Assembly: GCF_963662255.1 (NCBI RefSeq)
Contig: NC_085047.1
Location: 94,619,619 to 94,683,618, forward strand
Source: Cinclus cinclus
Taxonomy: Eukaryota > Chordata > Aves > Passeriformes > Cinclidae
DNA: 64,000 bases
Direction of reading: 5' to 3'
The position numbers were made by a program, and so were the translations under genes. Position 1 is the stretch's first letter. Each line of letters starts with the position of its first letter. The notes under the pieces are model-generated. The model had not been told where the DNA came from, ran no database searches, and saw only the letters and a program-made list of their open reading frames with translations. Positions 27,730 through 41,020 of this stretch are shown here, piece by piece.

Positions 27730-28135
27730 CATCATCTTCATTTGTCATGATGCCTAAAGAGGCTAACTAGGACAGAGGCTAGACAGTGGTAAAGAAATAA
27801 AGTAGGTATTTATTAAAAAGGCCTTCAAAGGATACACCTTGTGCAGTACAAGAGCCCAGCTGTGGCTCCACCCAAAATGGACAATGAGTCACGAGTTTTC
27901 ACAGTTTTATAAGTCTTGGTCCATTTACATATTGGGGTTAATTGTCCAATTACAGCTTCAGGTTATAAAGTCCCATCCTCCCAGATTGCTGTCCTCAAAT
28001 CACTGTTGTTCATACTTTTGGGGCCTGAAGCTGCAACAGTGTCCTTGTTTCTCAGGCTGGAAAAGGATTGTTTTGTCTAACTAATCTGTGAAAAGATCTT
28101 GTTAAAACTCCATATGAAGTTCAGAATCACACAAC
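27730..28135 (-). mobile_element. LTR-like element, probably a solo endogenous retroviral LTR
   Basis: On the minus strand this block has promoter-then-polyadenylation architecture. A TATA-like ACTTATAAAACTG at about 27914-27902 is followed about 90 nt later by AATAAA at 27814-27809, as in a U3-R-U5 LTR. The plus-strand stretches GGTCCATTTACATATTGGGG and TAATTGTCCAATTACAGC recall a family of passerine ERV LTRs, from memory. No internal retroviral genes flank it, so a solo LTR is the simplest reading. I could not fix the TG...CA ends or a target-site duplication, so the boundaries are approximate. Confidence 0.5.
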
Positions 28136-30686
28136 AATGCAATGCAGAATCTGAACTTAAGGCATCAATGAAGCTTTCAAGGTAGTTTTGCAGATGCAAG
28201 TACTTGGATAAAGTAATTCAGGATATGTTAATTTTTCTCTGGTGTCAATGTTTAAGTATTATGGAATAGTGCTCTACCCAGACTGAAAGTCTTTCCCTTC
28301 GCCTTAAAAAATAAGAACCCTCTTATTGTTTAAAACTGTTAATAAAATCTGTCAAATTATATCTAATGCTACTGGGGATGTGAAGAAAGTTGCTTCAACA
28401 ACTTAGAAGAAGCTCAAGAATATTTTAGGTGTCTTACACAAACATCTTGAGCACACCTCCTCTCTTAAATCTTGATCTCATGTAATTTGGCTTTAACACA
28501 TTGGCAGGTATGCATTCATTAAATATAAGCATCCTTCAAGTACAGCTGCCCTTACCCCGCACTGTCATCTCAGACAGAAATTTTGTGGTTTCCTCATTTT
28601 CAATGTCAGAGAGAAAATTATAATTCATGAAAATTTCACAATTCCAGGTCATAGAGACTATCAAACTTAAGCCTAACATCTATGTGATCACTTATTTCCA
28701 CTTACTTGTTTTTGACAGCAGAATATAAGTTTTGAGAGGAAAAGCCATGACATCTGGTTTGAAATAAAACTTTATAACCCACCTATTCCCCTGACAGAGT
28801 AGCTGGCAATAACCTGAGATGATCATCTGTGAATGAGCACTGTCATGTTCATTACTCTGGACATCATATCTGTGTTCTGTGACTGCATGGAACTGATACT
28901 TGTCAAATAGTTTTGCTTTCCCTTTTTTTTTATTTTTCTTCCTTTGTTCTTTGGTGGCACACAAAAACCACCCAGAGGGGAACTGTGTTATGGCAGATGC
29001 TCTATACAATATATGGTTATGCTTTCAATGCACCCTAAGGATGTTCTGGCCCTTGTCCACCCTTGGATGCTTAGCCAGCCAGAACCAAATATGAAGTTCA
29101 TGTTCATAGTAACAGCTGTTTCCCAAGGAGTGGAATTTAAATATATGTTTGTCTATTGAGCAAAGATACATGAGAAATCAGGTGTAAAATTAATTAATTG
29201 AAGCATGGAGTTAAAATGGAAAAACAATGCAAGCCTTCTTAACTTGCCCTGAAGACAAAATTAAAAAGAAAAAAAAAACCACAATAAACTAGTAAATTAA
29301 AATATCTTTATCAAATATGATTCTCAACCTCTTAAAATAACAGCAAGCATCTATACTTATAGCTGTTATTTATACTTTATGCCAGTGGGGATAATCTGGA
29401 TGTACTTAACTCTTAGTACATCTTGTTTAAAGCAATAAACTGGAAATGAATGAACTCCAAAAAAAATTAATGAGTTTAAAGATACCTTGAGGAAACAAAG
29501 GGTGTTTCATTGTTATGTATATATCTACAATATTCTTTTAAGAATTTGAGAATTATTTATCTGAAATACTTCTTTGTTCCACATCAAGGGAAGGAATGCT
29601 GAAAAATAAACTGAAACAAAGCATGGAATGCTTTTTATAGAGAACTTGAAAATCTAAAATCTGTATAAAAACCCAAGAAAACCTGAACCTGTTTTTTTTT
29701 TCTATTTACTGATGATACTAATAATTTCTGTTAAAGGGAAAGAAATTCCTCTCATCTTGATTCCATCCAGATGTTAGTTAAATAAATTCTTGTTCCTACT
29801 TTAAATTTATATAAATTTATTTTAAATGAGTGATTCTCAGTGATATGGGGACACGTAGTCCATGAAATGCATCAGTTGGTGCTACCTGCATGAAGTGCAG
29901 GAAATCTTTCCACCTTTTTTCATGTGGCTTCTCTAATGTAAGCTAGGCTGATGGAATATGAAACAGCTGATATATACAGGATACCATCTAGGAAAGATGA
30001 ATGTGATTCCCTTCCAAACTGCATTATCATACAAATCTGAGTTTAAAAGTCGCACCTTTCTCCTCCTTACATTTGCTGCAATATTTTTTTAAATTAATTT
30101 AAGCTTGGCAGATCTAAATAACAAATCCCAAAATGGTTCGAAGGGAGAAACCATTTTAAAATGAACAATATTAATAAAACACATGGATTAAGGAAGTATA
30201 GAAAAAAGAGATAAAAAACACAATATGTTGGATTAGAAGTGGTGAAATAGTATAAAGAATTTTTAAGAAACATTTCAGCCTAAATAGATTCAGGGTGTGG
30301 CTTCAGTCTGTCTAGGGACTTTTATTCTGCATTAACATTTGTGAACAATCTGAGGAAACTTTTGTTCATATGAATGTTTTCAGACAGCAGATTCCAAGTC
30401 TGTAAGTCATGGTTTTATCTCAAAATGTGTTCCAATAAACAGGGACCCAAAATTCACTGTGGGTGGAACAGCTGTAGAGCTTGGCTCTACAGTCAGGGAG
30501 AAAACCAAAATCCTGTGGCAATGGAGAGAAATTATCTAGGGCCTTACTTAAAGGATGTCTATAGGTATATGATGAAATTTTAAGCTCAGACAGACCAGTA
30601 AACAGAACAATTGCTCAATAGTTTTGATTATCTAATATTTTCATAATAAAAATTGCAGCTTATTGATAAATTAATGTTATTATTTA
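28136..30686. other. Intergenic, no gene recognised
   Basis: AT-rich DNA between the LTR-like block and a CR1 fragment. I see nothing else that I can support. Confidence 0.55.
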
Positions 30687-30952
30687 GGACCCTTAAAGAT
30701 AATCCAGTTCCAATCCCATGCCATAGGCAGGGACACCTTTCACTAGACCACATGGCCCAGAGCCTTTTCCAGCCTGGCCTTCCACAATTTCTTTGGGTAA
30801 CCTGTTCCCGTGCCTCATCGCCCTCACAGTAATGTTTTTTTTTTCTGATATCTAATTTAAACCTACTCTCTTTCAGTTTGAATCCATTCCTCATGTCACT
30901 ACATGCTCTTGTAAACTGGGGTCTCTGCATCTTCCTTGTAGGCTCTGTACAA
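30687..30952 (-). mobile_element. CR1 LINE fragment, minus strand
   Basis: Reverse complement of a CR1 3' region: on the plus strand GGCAGGGACACCTTTCACTA, CCTTTTCCAGCCTGGCCTTC, GGGTAACCTGTTCCCGTGCC, TCTAATTTAAACCTACTCTC and TTTCAGTTTGAATCCATTCC. On its own strand the 3' end stops after the GGATTATCTTTAAGGGTCC block, so the terminal ATTCTATG repeat has been lost or was never included. Confidence 0.9.
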
Positions 30953-31248
30953 TTTTCCTTACATGTATAAATAATCTGTATTTCCATGGAAAAATCATAA
31001 ATGCTTCAATATATGCATCAGACATTCATTCTCTATAAAATATGAGGTGTCAGAAATATATCCTTGTAATTTATTCATTCAATGAGATTTCTTTGGAACA
31101 CACACAGATATTTTCCTGATCAATATGTGAATATAAGATCAATATTTGAAGATAATTGTAAGAGATTATATTAAAGAAAATCTACACTGTAAAGATATAA
31201 TATCTAACCCCTGAGTTTCATCAAACATTATTGGGTTGTGAAATGTAC

Positions 31249-31264
31249 TTTTTTTTTTTTTTTT
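31249..31264. repeat. Poly(T) tract
   Basis: Sixteen consecutive T residues. It might be a poly(A) tail of a minus-oriented insertion, but no element body is recognisable to its right. Confidence 0.85.
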
Positions 31265-33009
31265 GCCAGATTCAAGGGTCAAGGAGCAATAGAGACATGG
31301 TCACAAAACGTATGAGAATTCTGTAATATAGACAGTTTGATGATAATTAGGGCAATAAAACAAATTTTACAGGAGAGAAATGTGCATATAAATCCAAATC
31401 AACATGCAATAATATGTGTTTTGGTGCCATATTGCTGCTGTTGCAAGTGAGTAACCCTAACAAAATGGAACTTCAGAATAGGAGAAAAGTCTTTGTTCAG
31501 ATAGCAATGTACATAGTAAGTCCCATAATAAGTAAAAGGAAGTTACAACACTACATGAGAAGAGCTCATATTTTTTGCATCTTTACCACTAGTCCTTTTG
31601 TACAAGTAAAGCTTACAATTTAAAATTCTGACTTGCTTCTTTAAGAAAGTAGAAACAATAAATAACTCATCCAAATAATGGAAAATAAACATGATGATAA
31701 TTTAAAGTTCATGTTGCAGTGTTTATTCGTGTTGAGACTGTATTTGCTAAGCTGACCCTGTGAAGACTTTTTTTGAGACAGAGTTATTAAGCCCTGAAAG
31801 CAAGGGTGGAACTGCAGAACAGCTGGAAACAGAGGGATCACAGCTTTAACAATGGCAGGGCATGCACCAATAGAATACCTTGTATGGAAAACCCACTGGG
31901 AACCACACAGTGGTTCCCTGCTACATAAGTAAGGCAACAATTGCACTGTGGCAAGTGTTCAGCAGGCAGCTGAGGCAGGTGGTAGGATGCATACTCCGCA
32001 GGTGGAAGAGCTGGGTTTTTTAATTTGAAAATAGGAATAGGACTGTCCTTGGAGTTTTGAGACAAGGAAATTTCCTAGGATTGTAAATTTTGCTTTGAAT
32101 GTTTATCTGTAATATCCAAGTGGGTTTTGTTTTTGTTTTGTGTGTGTGTTTTTGCGTTTTTTTTTCCTGCTGAATCTTGCAACCAGTTTCTTTGAAAGAC
32201 ATGGATTCCTGACAGACTTGCTTGCTTGTAGACCTGCCTCTCCTAGAGTGTTTAGTTCCCTGCCTTTTCTTTTTTGTGGTTTATTCCATCTGTCCAAACA
32301 CCACCCCAGCTCAGATATTGTTGTACTGACTCTGGCTGTGGTTGATGTTTCCTCCTACATATGGTAATACTTGCTATGGCCCCAGATAAGTTCAGAATGA
32401 CAGGAGGGGATTTTTACTGTTATGGACAGAATTTGAAATGTTTCTTTTTCTGATTGCACAAAAAGGTACAAAAAGCCAAAGAAAAGTTTAACAGGTAATT
32501 TGCCTTAAATGTATTACAAAACTGTTCCTTTACATAGTACAGGTTCAAGGAGAGTTTATGTTGATATGCTTAACGCACACCTCTGCAAAAGACAAAACAC
32601 TTTATAGACAACAGGAAAATGTTTCATACAAGACTAATTTATCTTGTTTGATTAATAAAGTAAGTATATTTGCAAAGAGAAAGATTTTAATACATAACTA
32701 TTGTCTAGTTTAGATTGTGCTTAATTTAGATTAACTGAGATTTCTGAGATTTCTGTCTGATGGGAATAGAGAGGCACAGATGGAGTCTTACCTTGGGTCA
32801 AATCCAAACTAATTTTCATAGGAGTTAGGATAAGGGTTTTTGATCTACTGCCTCAGACCCTAGCCTAATTTTGGAATTTACTGTAGCACATGAAAGGCCA
32901 AGGTCAGTTGAGCTCATGTAATTACCATGCCACATGCTCAAACTTTGCACCATGTCAGTTCAATGAACTATTCAGCCCTGTATAAAACAAGAAATAATAT
33001 GTCTATCTG

Positions 33010-33026
33010 TCTCTCTCTCTCTCTCT
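33010..33026. repeat. TC dinucleotide microsatellite
   Basis: A short uninterrupted TC run of about 8 units within a slightly longer pyrimidine stretch. Confidence 0.85.
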
Positions 33027-36000
33027 TTTGTCTAGCCCCAAATTGACCAAGTATTTTTCTAAATTATTGGCCAGGGGTAGGCAGGAGGGAAGATGCCTAT
33101 TTTATATTTGGATAAAATCTTCTGCTCCAGGTGTCTAACCCAGCCCTAAAACATTGCCAGCTGAAATCCACCAACTGATGGCCCAATAAAAGTGGTGCCA
33201 CACACACTGGCTCAGTATATGGCAGTCAGTCTATTGGGGAAGGCCAGAATATGGAGTGACTTCATTAGCTCTTGTGAGGGAAGTAGGGAATTGCCTGATT
33301 TATTGTACGTACCAAACTTGTTACACACATCAAATGAAATTCTATAATCACCATAAGATTTTTAAGGTAACCTATCAAATTCAAATATGTGAGGTGTTAA
33401 TTAAATTCACCTAATAGAAAAGATATACATGCAGTGAGAAATTGATCTTATATATGATGGACACTAACATATGTAAAACATTTTGTTCAAAAGGTTTAAA
33501 TTACTGAAAAGAGAGAGATTTATTTTCCTGCTTCCCAGAGCAGAAATAGGCTTCCAAGGCCAGAAAAACCTGCAAAGAAATGCTGACAGAAAAGTGGTTT
33601 ATTTTATCATAATCCATTTATGTTTTCTGATGATTATTGACAGACAAGTCAAGTACTTCTGAGATGCATAAAAAAAATTCACTTTTCTTTACATTTCTGT
33701 ATCAGACAAGCAGACTTTCATGCACAAATGGACTTATCCTGAACAGAATCAAAGCCCCGTATTAGATAACTAGAAACTGTATAAATTTAAAGATATGCCA
33801 AAGCCAAGAATACAATTTTCCTAAAGCAACTGATGAAGATCAGATCCTGATGAAGACAGCTGTGCTTTCTGAATCTCACCCTAAATATGAAATTTGATTC
33901 TTTCCCTCTATCATTTCCTCCTCTGGGATTTGTCTTGACCCATCACTTGCAGCTAGAGACTTTATCACTAGAGAGGCATAACCTTCTTTCCCTCCTTACA
34001 AAACACATGGAGGAAGGTAGGAAATACTTGATCCAGTTCTCCTTCAGTGCATCTCATGCTTTGTTCTGGGAAAACTGAAATAGAGCAGGGTCATCAACAA
34101 AAACAGTGGAACCAAAGACAGACTAGTTCTGAATGATATTCAGCAGAGCCAGCAGCCAATATATTACTGAGAGATATTTGTGAGAGCCAGCTGTTTCCAG
34201 CTGCTGACTGCTGCTCTCTTGATTTTTGGGAGTATTTTCTGGTTCCCAAAAACACTGAGAGAGAAAAATGTGGTGTGCCAAACCACTTCAGGAAGACTGT
34301 TGAATTGAGCCAATATGGTTTAGGACTAAGGAGAATATTCTCCTTCCCACCCACTGAAGTTGTTCCTCTTTGCATGAACAGCCTGGAATTTCCCAGCCTG
34401 TTCTCCCCCTCACCCTGCACAACCCATGAGCACAAATACCTATGATCATGATGTAAGCACATGCCAACATTTATACACTGTCAAATTATCTACAGTGTCT
34501 GATAAGGAGCTTAAGATAGTTGTGTGCTTTTGTCCCAGCTTGGATCTGGATGTACATGACTAGATAATCCCTGATTCAGTTTAAAATGTAAACACATTCA
34601 AATCTCCTGGTCACATTTGCCTTGGATCAGTGATCTGTGACCATGTTGTGTGACACAACCTTACATATTTAATCCAAGACTGGTCCCATAATCTCTAGGT
34701 CCCAGAGAAAATGTGCTCATACTGATGTTAGCAATAGGGGCTATGATGTTGACTTCAGGGGATAGAGAAAGCAAGGTAAGATGGAAGTACAATTAAAGTA
34801 TTAACATGTACAATATTTGCATAAGCAATAATCACAGCTATTTTTCTCCTACAGAGAAAATAGTAAAAGTTTATGTAAAACCTGCTTTTGAAGGGAAAAG
34901 ACAAGTGTTTGTTGTTATCTTGGCAATAAATGAATTGTCCAACAAAAGATATTTTGTTTGATGCAGTTTAGATGGGATGCAGTTTGTGAAGTTTATTACT
35001 TTGTTGTCTGCTTGAGCGTTTTGTATTTGTGACAAGAATCTAGAAGCTCAGCAGTTGAATGAAGCCCTCTGGCATCACTATTGTTTTGCCATTAATTTCA
35101 GAGCTCTTCAGACAGCAGAACTACCCAATGGGGAAGGCTCAAACAATGAAAACACCAGCATCCTGAGAGCAGGAATTCCTGAAACATACATACTGTTCCC
35201 ACTTTTTCAAAGGTGATAGCCATGAACAGCAGAGAGAGATTCTGAAGAATAAAGAGGCAGTAAAAGGGACTAGGTGCTGGGGTCAAGCATGTATGAAAAT
35301 CTTCTGAGCAGTATTTGCATGTTTTACTTCATTCACAGCATATGGAATAGAGATCTGAAAAATGAAACAAGACTGAAAGAAGTCTGATGAATGAGATGGC
35401 CAGAAGGATTTGCAGATATCTCTTGAAGGAAATAAGCAGAGGGTTATGTTACCTGAACAATCACACTGACATATGTAAGCATGGGGTGATCAGGGCACAG
35501 AAGTGACAGTGGGAAGCTGAGTGGCAGAAAGTTTCTGGTAATACTAATGGACTCAGAAAGGAAATGGAAGATGAAGATGTAAAGCAGAGAAAGAGGGCAT
35601 CTCCTGCCATAAGAAAGAAAGTAGACCTCTGATATGAAGGTGCCAGAGATAGGACCCCAAGGAGAAAGAGGCTGATGTTTAGGACATCATGAGCAAGAAC
35701 AAGAGAAAGCATAATCAGCATCTAATAGGAAGAAGTAGAAGGTAAGAAGAATGTGAAATTTATGCCAGAGCCAGGAAGTTTGCTCACTTTATGAGAGTTA
35801 TTCCCTTTTAAAGAAAAAAAATAATACTTTCTTTTGATGAAGAGATATTTATAAAGAAATCAAATACTCAGTAATATCCTAGATACTTCAGGTTTTAAAA
35901 CTAAATCAAAAAAAATAACAGTCGGTGTATGTTCTGTCTTCATGGAACATAGGTCACAAGAAATTATTTAAAAATACAAAAACTTGACAAATAAAATTTA

Positions 36001-39000
36001 TGTCATGAGTCTCATCTGGATATTAACAGATAACATGTAAAACTAAAATAATTGGCTCAAAGTTGAGTATAAACAAAGTTTGATATGAGAATTTACTTTA
36101 CTTCCCCTGGGTCAGAAGTAGGTGTGTTTATCAACTATTGCTAGAGAAATACTATTGAGAATTATGCAATTACAGAAAACACTAATTTCTTAGAAGCAAA
36201 TGATAATAGTAATGTTTGTGAAGGAAATAATAAATATCTTCATCACTTATGCAGGAAGGAAATGAAGTTGTTAGAGATTTGTTGGAAAGTAGTGAAGACA
36301 CTGTACAGAAAGAGAATACGAAGTAATTTTGGATGGGACCCTAGAAAGACAGTTGCGTTTGAGTGGAACAAAACTGCAGAAGTAATTTAATAAAAGCCAA
36401 AACAAACCACAAATTTCCCCAATTACAACTGTATTTAAGCTTCAATAATAAATATTTAAACATTTGACATTCAGTGTTTAAAATAATTTAGTATAAATAA
36501 TCTAACATTCCATTTTTATTTTTAGTAATTAAGACTTAGTAAACTGTGTGAATGGTTAATGAAATTGGCCAGAAGATAAATCAGGGATCTATATGGGGTA
36601 AATCACAGTTTGTGCACCAGTGATTGAAAAACAAAAAAGAGAAATCCACCAAACTCCTCTATTTGAAGCTGTATTCAAATCACAGGAAAATTTTGCTAAG
36701 GAAGAGTTTTTGACAGAACTGCCTAATGAAGAAAGACTATAGATATAAGAGAGAATTCTATCAAATGAGGCAACAAGGTGCAAACTACTCACGAAAGAAA
36801 TCTTTTTAGGGAAATACAAAGTTTAAGGAAAGGAAAGAGTGAAAAATTGAATAGGCCCCTTGAAAGCCTAAAAAACTTTCAGAGGAAACATTTGGAGATG
36901 AGTAAATTTGTCTCATTAATAATCTCTAACATGAGTTTTATAAAGAATAAACTTGAAAAGAAAAAATCATGCATAAACTGATTAAGAACATATAGTGGGG
37001 TAGTTGTTAGCAGCCTTCTAACCATGAGAGTATTGAAATGTTGAAAGATCCTCTGCATAAGACAACAGGAGCAAAAGCCAGTTGAAAAGTGAGTAGTACA
37101 CATTTCAGGATATTGCAGTAGACCCTGCTTTAATAGAGATTCCTAAATATCTAGTTTTCTTGATATCAATTAGAGTAGCTCTATGAGGGACACAGTCACC
37201 TTTTCCTAGCAGACCTGAATCATAGCCCTTCTTTAAGATATAATTGTAATTCTATCTTGCAAGACAAAGCATATTTGTGAGACAGAGGATTCCCTTGGTT
37301 AAAGTGTTAATTACAGTTATTTTCTGAAGAGTAAAAGAAGGAGAGGGGGAGAATGGAAGATGGACACAAGGATATCATGATTACCAATCTCATTCTTTTC
37401 CTTCTGTAGACTTCAATGATTATTTGTCCTCAGAGCAAGCTTGTTGGGCTTTGATCTGGGACTAGAACCAAGACAGGCTAATTGCACGGCATTTGTTATG
37501 TTGAGTTTTCTCTGGACAGAATTTCTGTCAGCTAGGGAAAAACTGTTTTCTCAAACATAGATCAGATATGGATCCTGATACCAAATTTTCATCATCTCAG
37601 CTGCAGGCTAGCCAAGAAGTAATGCAAAATTTGAGTTAGGACTGTTTACTAAATCCTTCAATTGATCTAGTCTGAAGTTTGAGCAGGTTTGCCTTAATAG
37701 GTAAAGGTGTAAAATTTCATCCGGCACTAAGTTGGCTTTGATTTTGCTATCATTTAGATGTCTTTGCTCTTTAAAATCAAAAATGCCTGATTTCCTTCAA
37801 CAAATTTGATTTTTATTCTGGAGTGATAGGAAACAAATTGAAAAGAGGACTGCAAGCTTGTTAGGACTATTGGCCTGACCAACTGGTGAAATGGTAACAC
37901 ACCCTGACACAAACCAAGCAGACAAGTTTTGGGGAGAACACTAGTTTTCCTGGAGATTCACAGAGGTACAAACTGAAAAGTTTGACTCTGCCAAAGAAAG
38001 CTGGAAAGAAAGGGATTTTTTTCCAAGTCAGAGAAGGATAACTCAGCCTAGGAAGGCTATTGCATTGCAGTATACAAAATACAGTCCTGACGGATGACTT
38101 GAAAAATGCTTAGGGCCCCAATCCAGAAAAGCACATAAACGTGTGGATACCTATTTGAAATGGTTGACTAGACACCTGCCTAAAGTTATGAGTTAATAAC
38201 TCAGTTGTTTTTCCCAAGGACAATAATTTGAAATTTTTTCTCAGAATAGCCTGAAGGCAAAAGCCCAGAAAACTAAAGAATCTTTCAATCTTTCCTTGTT
38301 GCTGTGGCTGAGCAACACACATTGTTTACCTTTTTTATTATAGCATTTCAAATCCTAGTATGTTTTTATATAATCAATTCTTGTTCATAGCAGAAGAGCA
38401 ACTATCAATGACTATACTCGTTATTAAAACCCTTGCTTGTATTGTGAAAGGAGACAAAAGCTTTTAAAAAAAATGCATCAATCACCCTGACATGTAATGT
38501 CATGGACATTTTTATGGCAGTAAACAAAATCACCAGCTACAAAACGTGACACCGCTTTCATCAGATGCAGTGGGAGAAATCAAAATAAATTTAAATGAAA
38601 GCTCCAAGGATTGTTTCAATGGAAAATAAATGGAGAAAAAGCCCGTAGGAGTCTCCACAGTGTATAAAATAGCAAATACTTCAAAAGCGCTGACAGCAGG
38701 GCTGAACTGCTAAGGTGACAAATGCTCAGGAAGCTATTCAACATAAACAAATGCATGTTTTAAGCATACAAGTGAGGCCATACTTTGAGAACAGTGTCAT
38801 GTCATTTCAATCTCTGGCTGCCTGTGTCTAATATTGTCTCAGTGGTGGAAAACTACCTGATTACATTCAAGTCCCAAAGACATTAAGACCTTAAAGAAAA
38901 ATGCAAGTGGTCTGCATTAAAACTGTGGTCAGCAATATTTCTTGACTGTTCTTAACCCAATTGGTGAGAATACAATCCCAGTTCAGTAATTACTGCCCCC

Positions 39001-40467
39001 ATTCATTGCTATGTGGTAAGGATACTTAACTGAGAATCTATATTAGAAACATGTCATCAGGAATCCCAGAAAAAGTCTAATTTTATTGACTGGGGTAACA
39101 TGCAATACATCTCCTTTTACAATATGGTCCTATCTTAGGTCAAGAAATAGAAATTAAAAAAAAGAAACAAATAAAAATAACGCAGAAAGAACAATTTTCT
39201 TCTTAGTCTGCTGGACAATGAACACACTTCTTTATGTTACTGAGCCTAGGAAGCATTCCAATTTCCCAGTAGCCTGTATTCACACTGAGGAAAGATATTG
39301 GCATGCCATCCACCTTTTTACTCCATATTCAAGTCTTTTTTATAGAAAGGAGGCCTGGACATGTGATCTCACAGGGAACCCTGGCAGATGTCTGAGCTGG
39401 AAGACTGGGAGACAAACTGTGGTTTTCACTACAGTGAATCCCAGCAGGTAAGTCTAGACAACGAATTTAATTTTTCTATTGCACATTGTTTTATATAGCA
39501 GGAGGGATTTGATCACTGTAGTAGTTCTTCTTCATTGCTGAGCCCTCAAACTCACTGGAAATCAAATTGGGGTGGAGGAAGATCTCAGCTGACATACAGT
39601 TGGTTGCATTTTCCTGAAAGGAGACATAAAATCATCACAAAGAGATATTCTGCCAAAATAATAACTTCTCAAATGTCTGAAAAAAATTAATATGCTCTCA
39701 AGGCATATCATGCTTACCCAGAATTTTGCAACATGACAGTATGTGTTTACAATTAATAAGTACACTATTTGGGGACCTAAAGCCTCTATTTCAGCTTGAT
39801 GTACCAGTTTGAGGTTTTCAGGACTGCGGGATAAAATAAGTAAAATTATTCAATCACAAGTATCCTTATTTACATGTAGATGTAGGACATTTTTTCAAAG
39901 GCCATGGTCTTCTCATACTTGTCTACATCTCTGTTCTGCTTAGATATTCTTTGTTTTTTGTTTTTTTTAAATGTGATGACCTCTTTACCAGCAATGTCCT
40001 AAAAGATGATTTCAATAAAACTACACTCATCAAAGTAAAATAACTTAAATACTGAGTTCCTGTGCTGTCATGTATTCATCTTGATTTCCAATGTAAATAT
40101 TTGAGTTTTGCTGGTTTTGTTGGTTGTGTTTTCTTCCTTTTCTTATAATTCAGTTCTTCATTATCAGAGTTTCCTATATTCATAAGGAGATCAAATCCTT
40201 ATTCAATTTAACTTCAGGTTTATTTCAGCACAGTGAAGAAGCCCAACCTATTCTGAAAGATGCTGAACATCTGTGCGTGTGGCAACTTAATTTTAGGTTC
40301 TTATTCCTGAAGATGGAGTCTGTAATCCTTACAGGATGTGGGGACACCGCTGAGAATGTAGTTTACAGCATTTTCTTGCTGGGAGTTATGTTACTCATGT
40401 GATGTTCCACCCAGATACATGTCATTTGGGGTAAGAAGGAACCATCTGAGATTGAGATTTAAAACAG

Positions 40468-40505
40468 CACACACACACACACACACACACATGCACACAC
40501 ACACC
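40468..40505. repeat. CA dinucleotide microsatellite
   Basis: A (CA)n run of about 12 units to 40491, interrupted by TG, then about 6 more units to 40505. Likely length-polymorphic. Confidence 0.95.
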
Positions 40506-40978
40506 TCCTTTGATCCTATAATTATTTTCTTCCAGACATCTTAGTCTTCACCAAAAGCTTAAATGAAATAGCTGGAAAGTGTGTGCGATATTGGCAGAAA
40601 GTTTTTCCTTAGTTTCATTTTTGGAAACAACTAAGCCTTTTTCAGCAATACCCTTTAATAATTACAAAGAAAAAAAATACAAAAATCTGAACACACCATA
40701 AATCCTGAATCATAAGCAAAGAACAGGCATGGAAAATTTAAATTCAGCAATTCGTTTGACCAAGTTATAAATATCTGCAAGATGAAGCTTTTCATGTTTC
40801 CATTGAGTTAGACAGTCTTAATTTAGACATTACTACTTGTTATGCCTATAACACAATAATACCCCACCCCTGCCCTTCCAAAAATGAAAAGGTCTCAGTT
40901 ACAGGATTACTTAGTTGATGGTTTCTATTTAAACTACTTCAGACTCTTCATGCAGCTAATGTAGAAATAAGACTCAGT

Positions 40979-41020
40979 GTCTGAGTATTGTTCTAATCTG
41001 TCTGAGTATTGTTCTAATCT
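40979..41020. repeat. Perfect 21-bp tandem duplication
   Basis: Two identical adjacent copies of a 21-base unit that begins gtctgagtattg and ends ctaatct (40979-40999 and 41000-41020). With no mismatch between copies, this looks like a recent slippage or duplication event. Confidence 0.95.

Noticed and set aside
27839..28084. 81-codon plus frame as a small gene
   Set aside because: It lies inside the LTR-like block in antisense orientation, so it is most likely a repeat-derived chance frame.
34094..34462. 122-codon minus frame
   Set aside because: No domain, no splice or polyadenylation context, and no resemblance to a known family.
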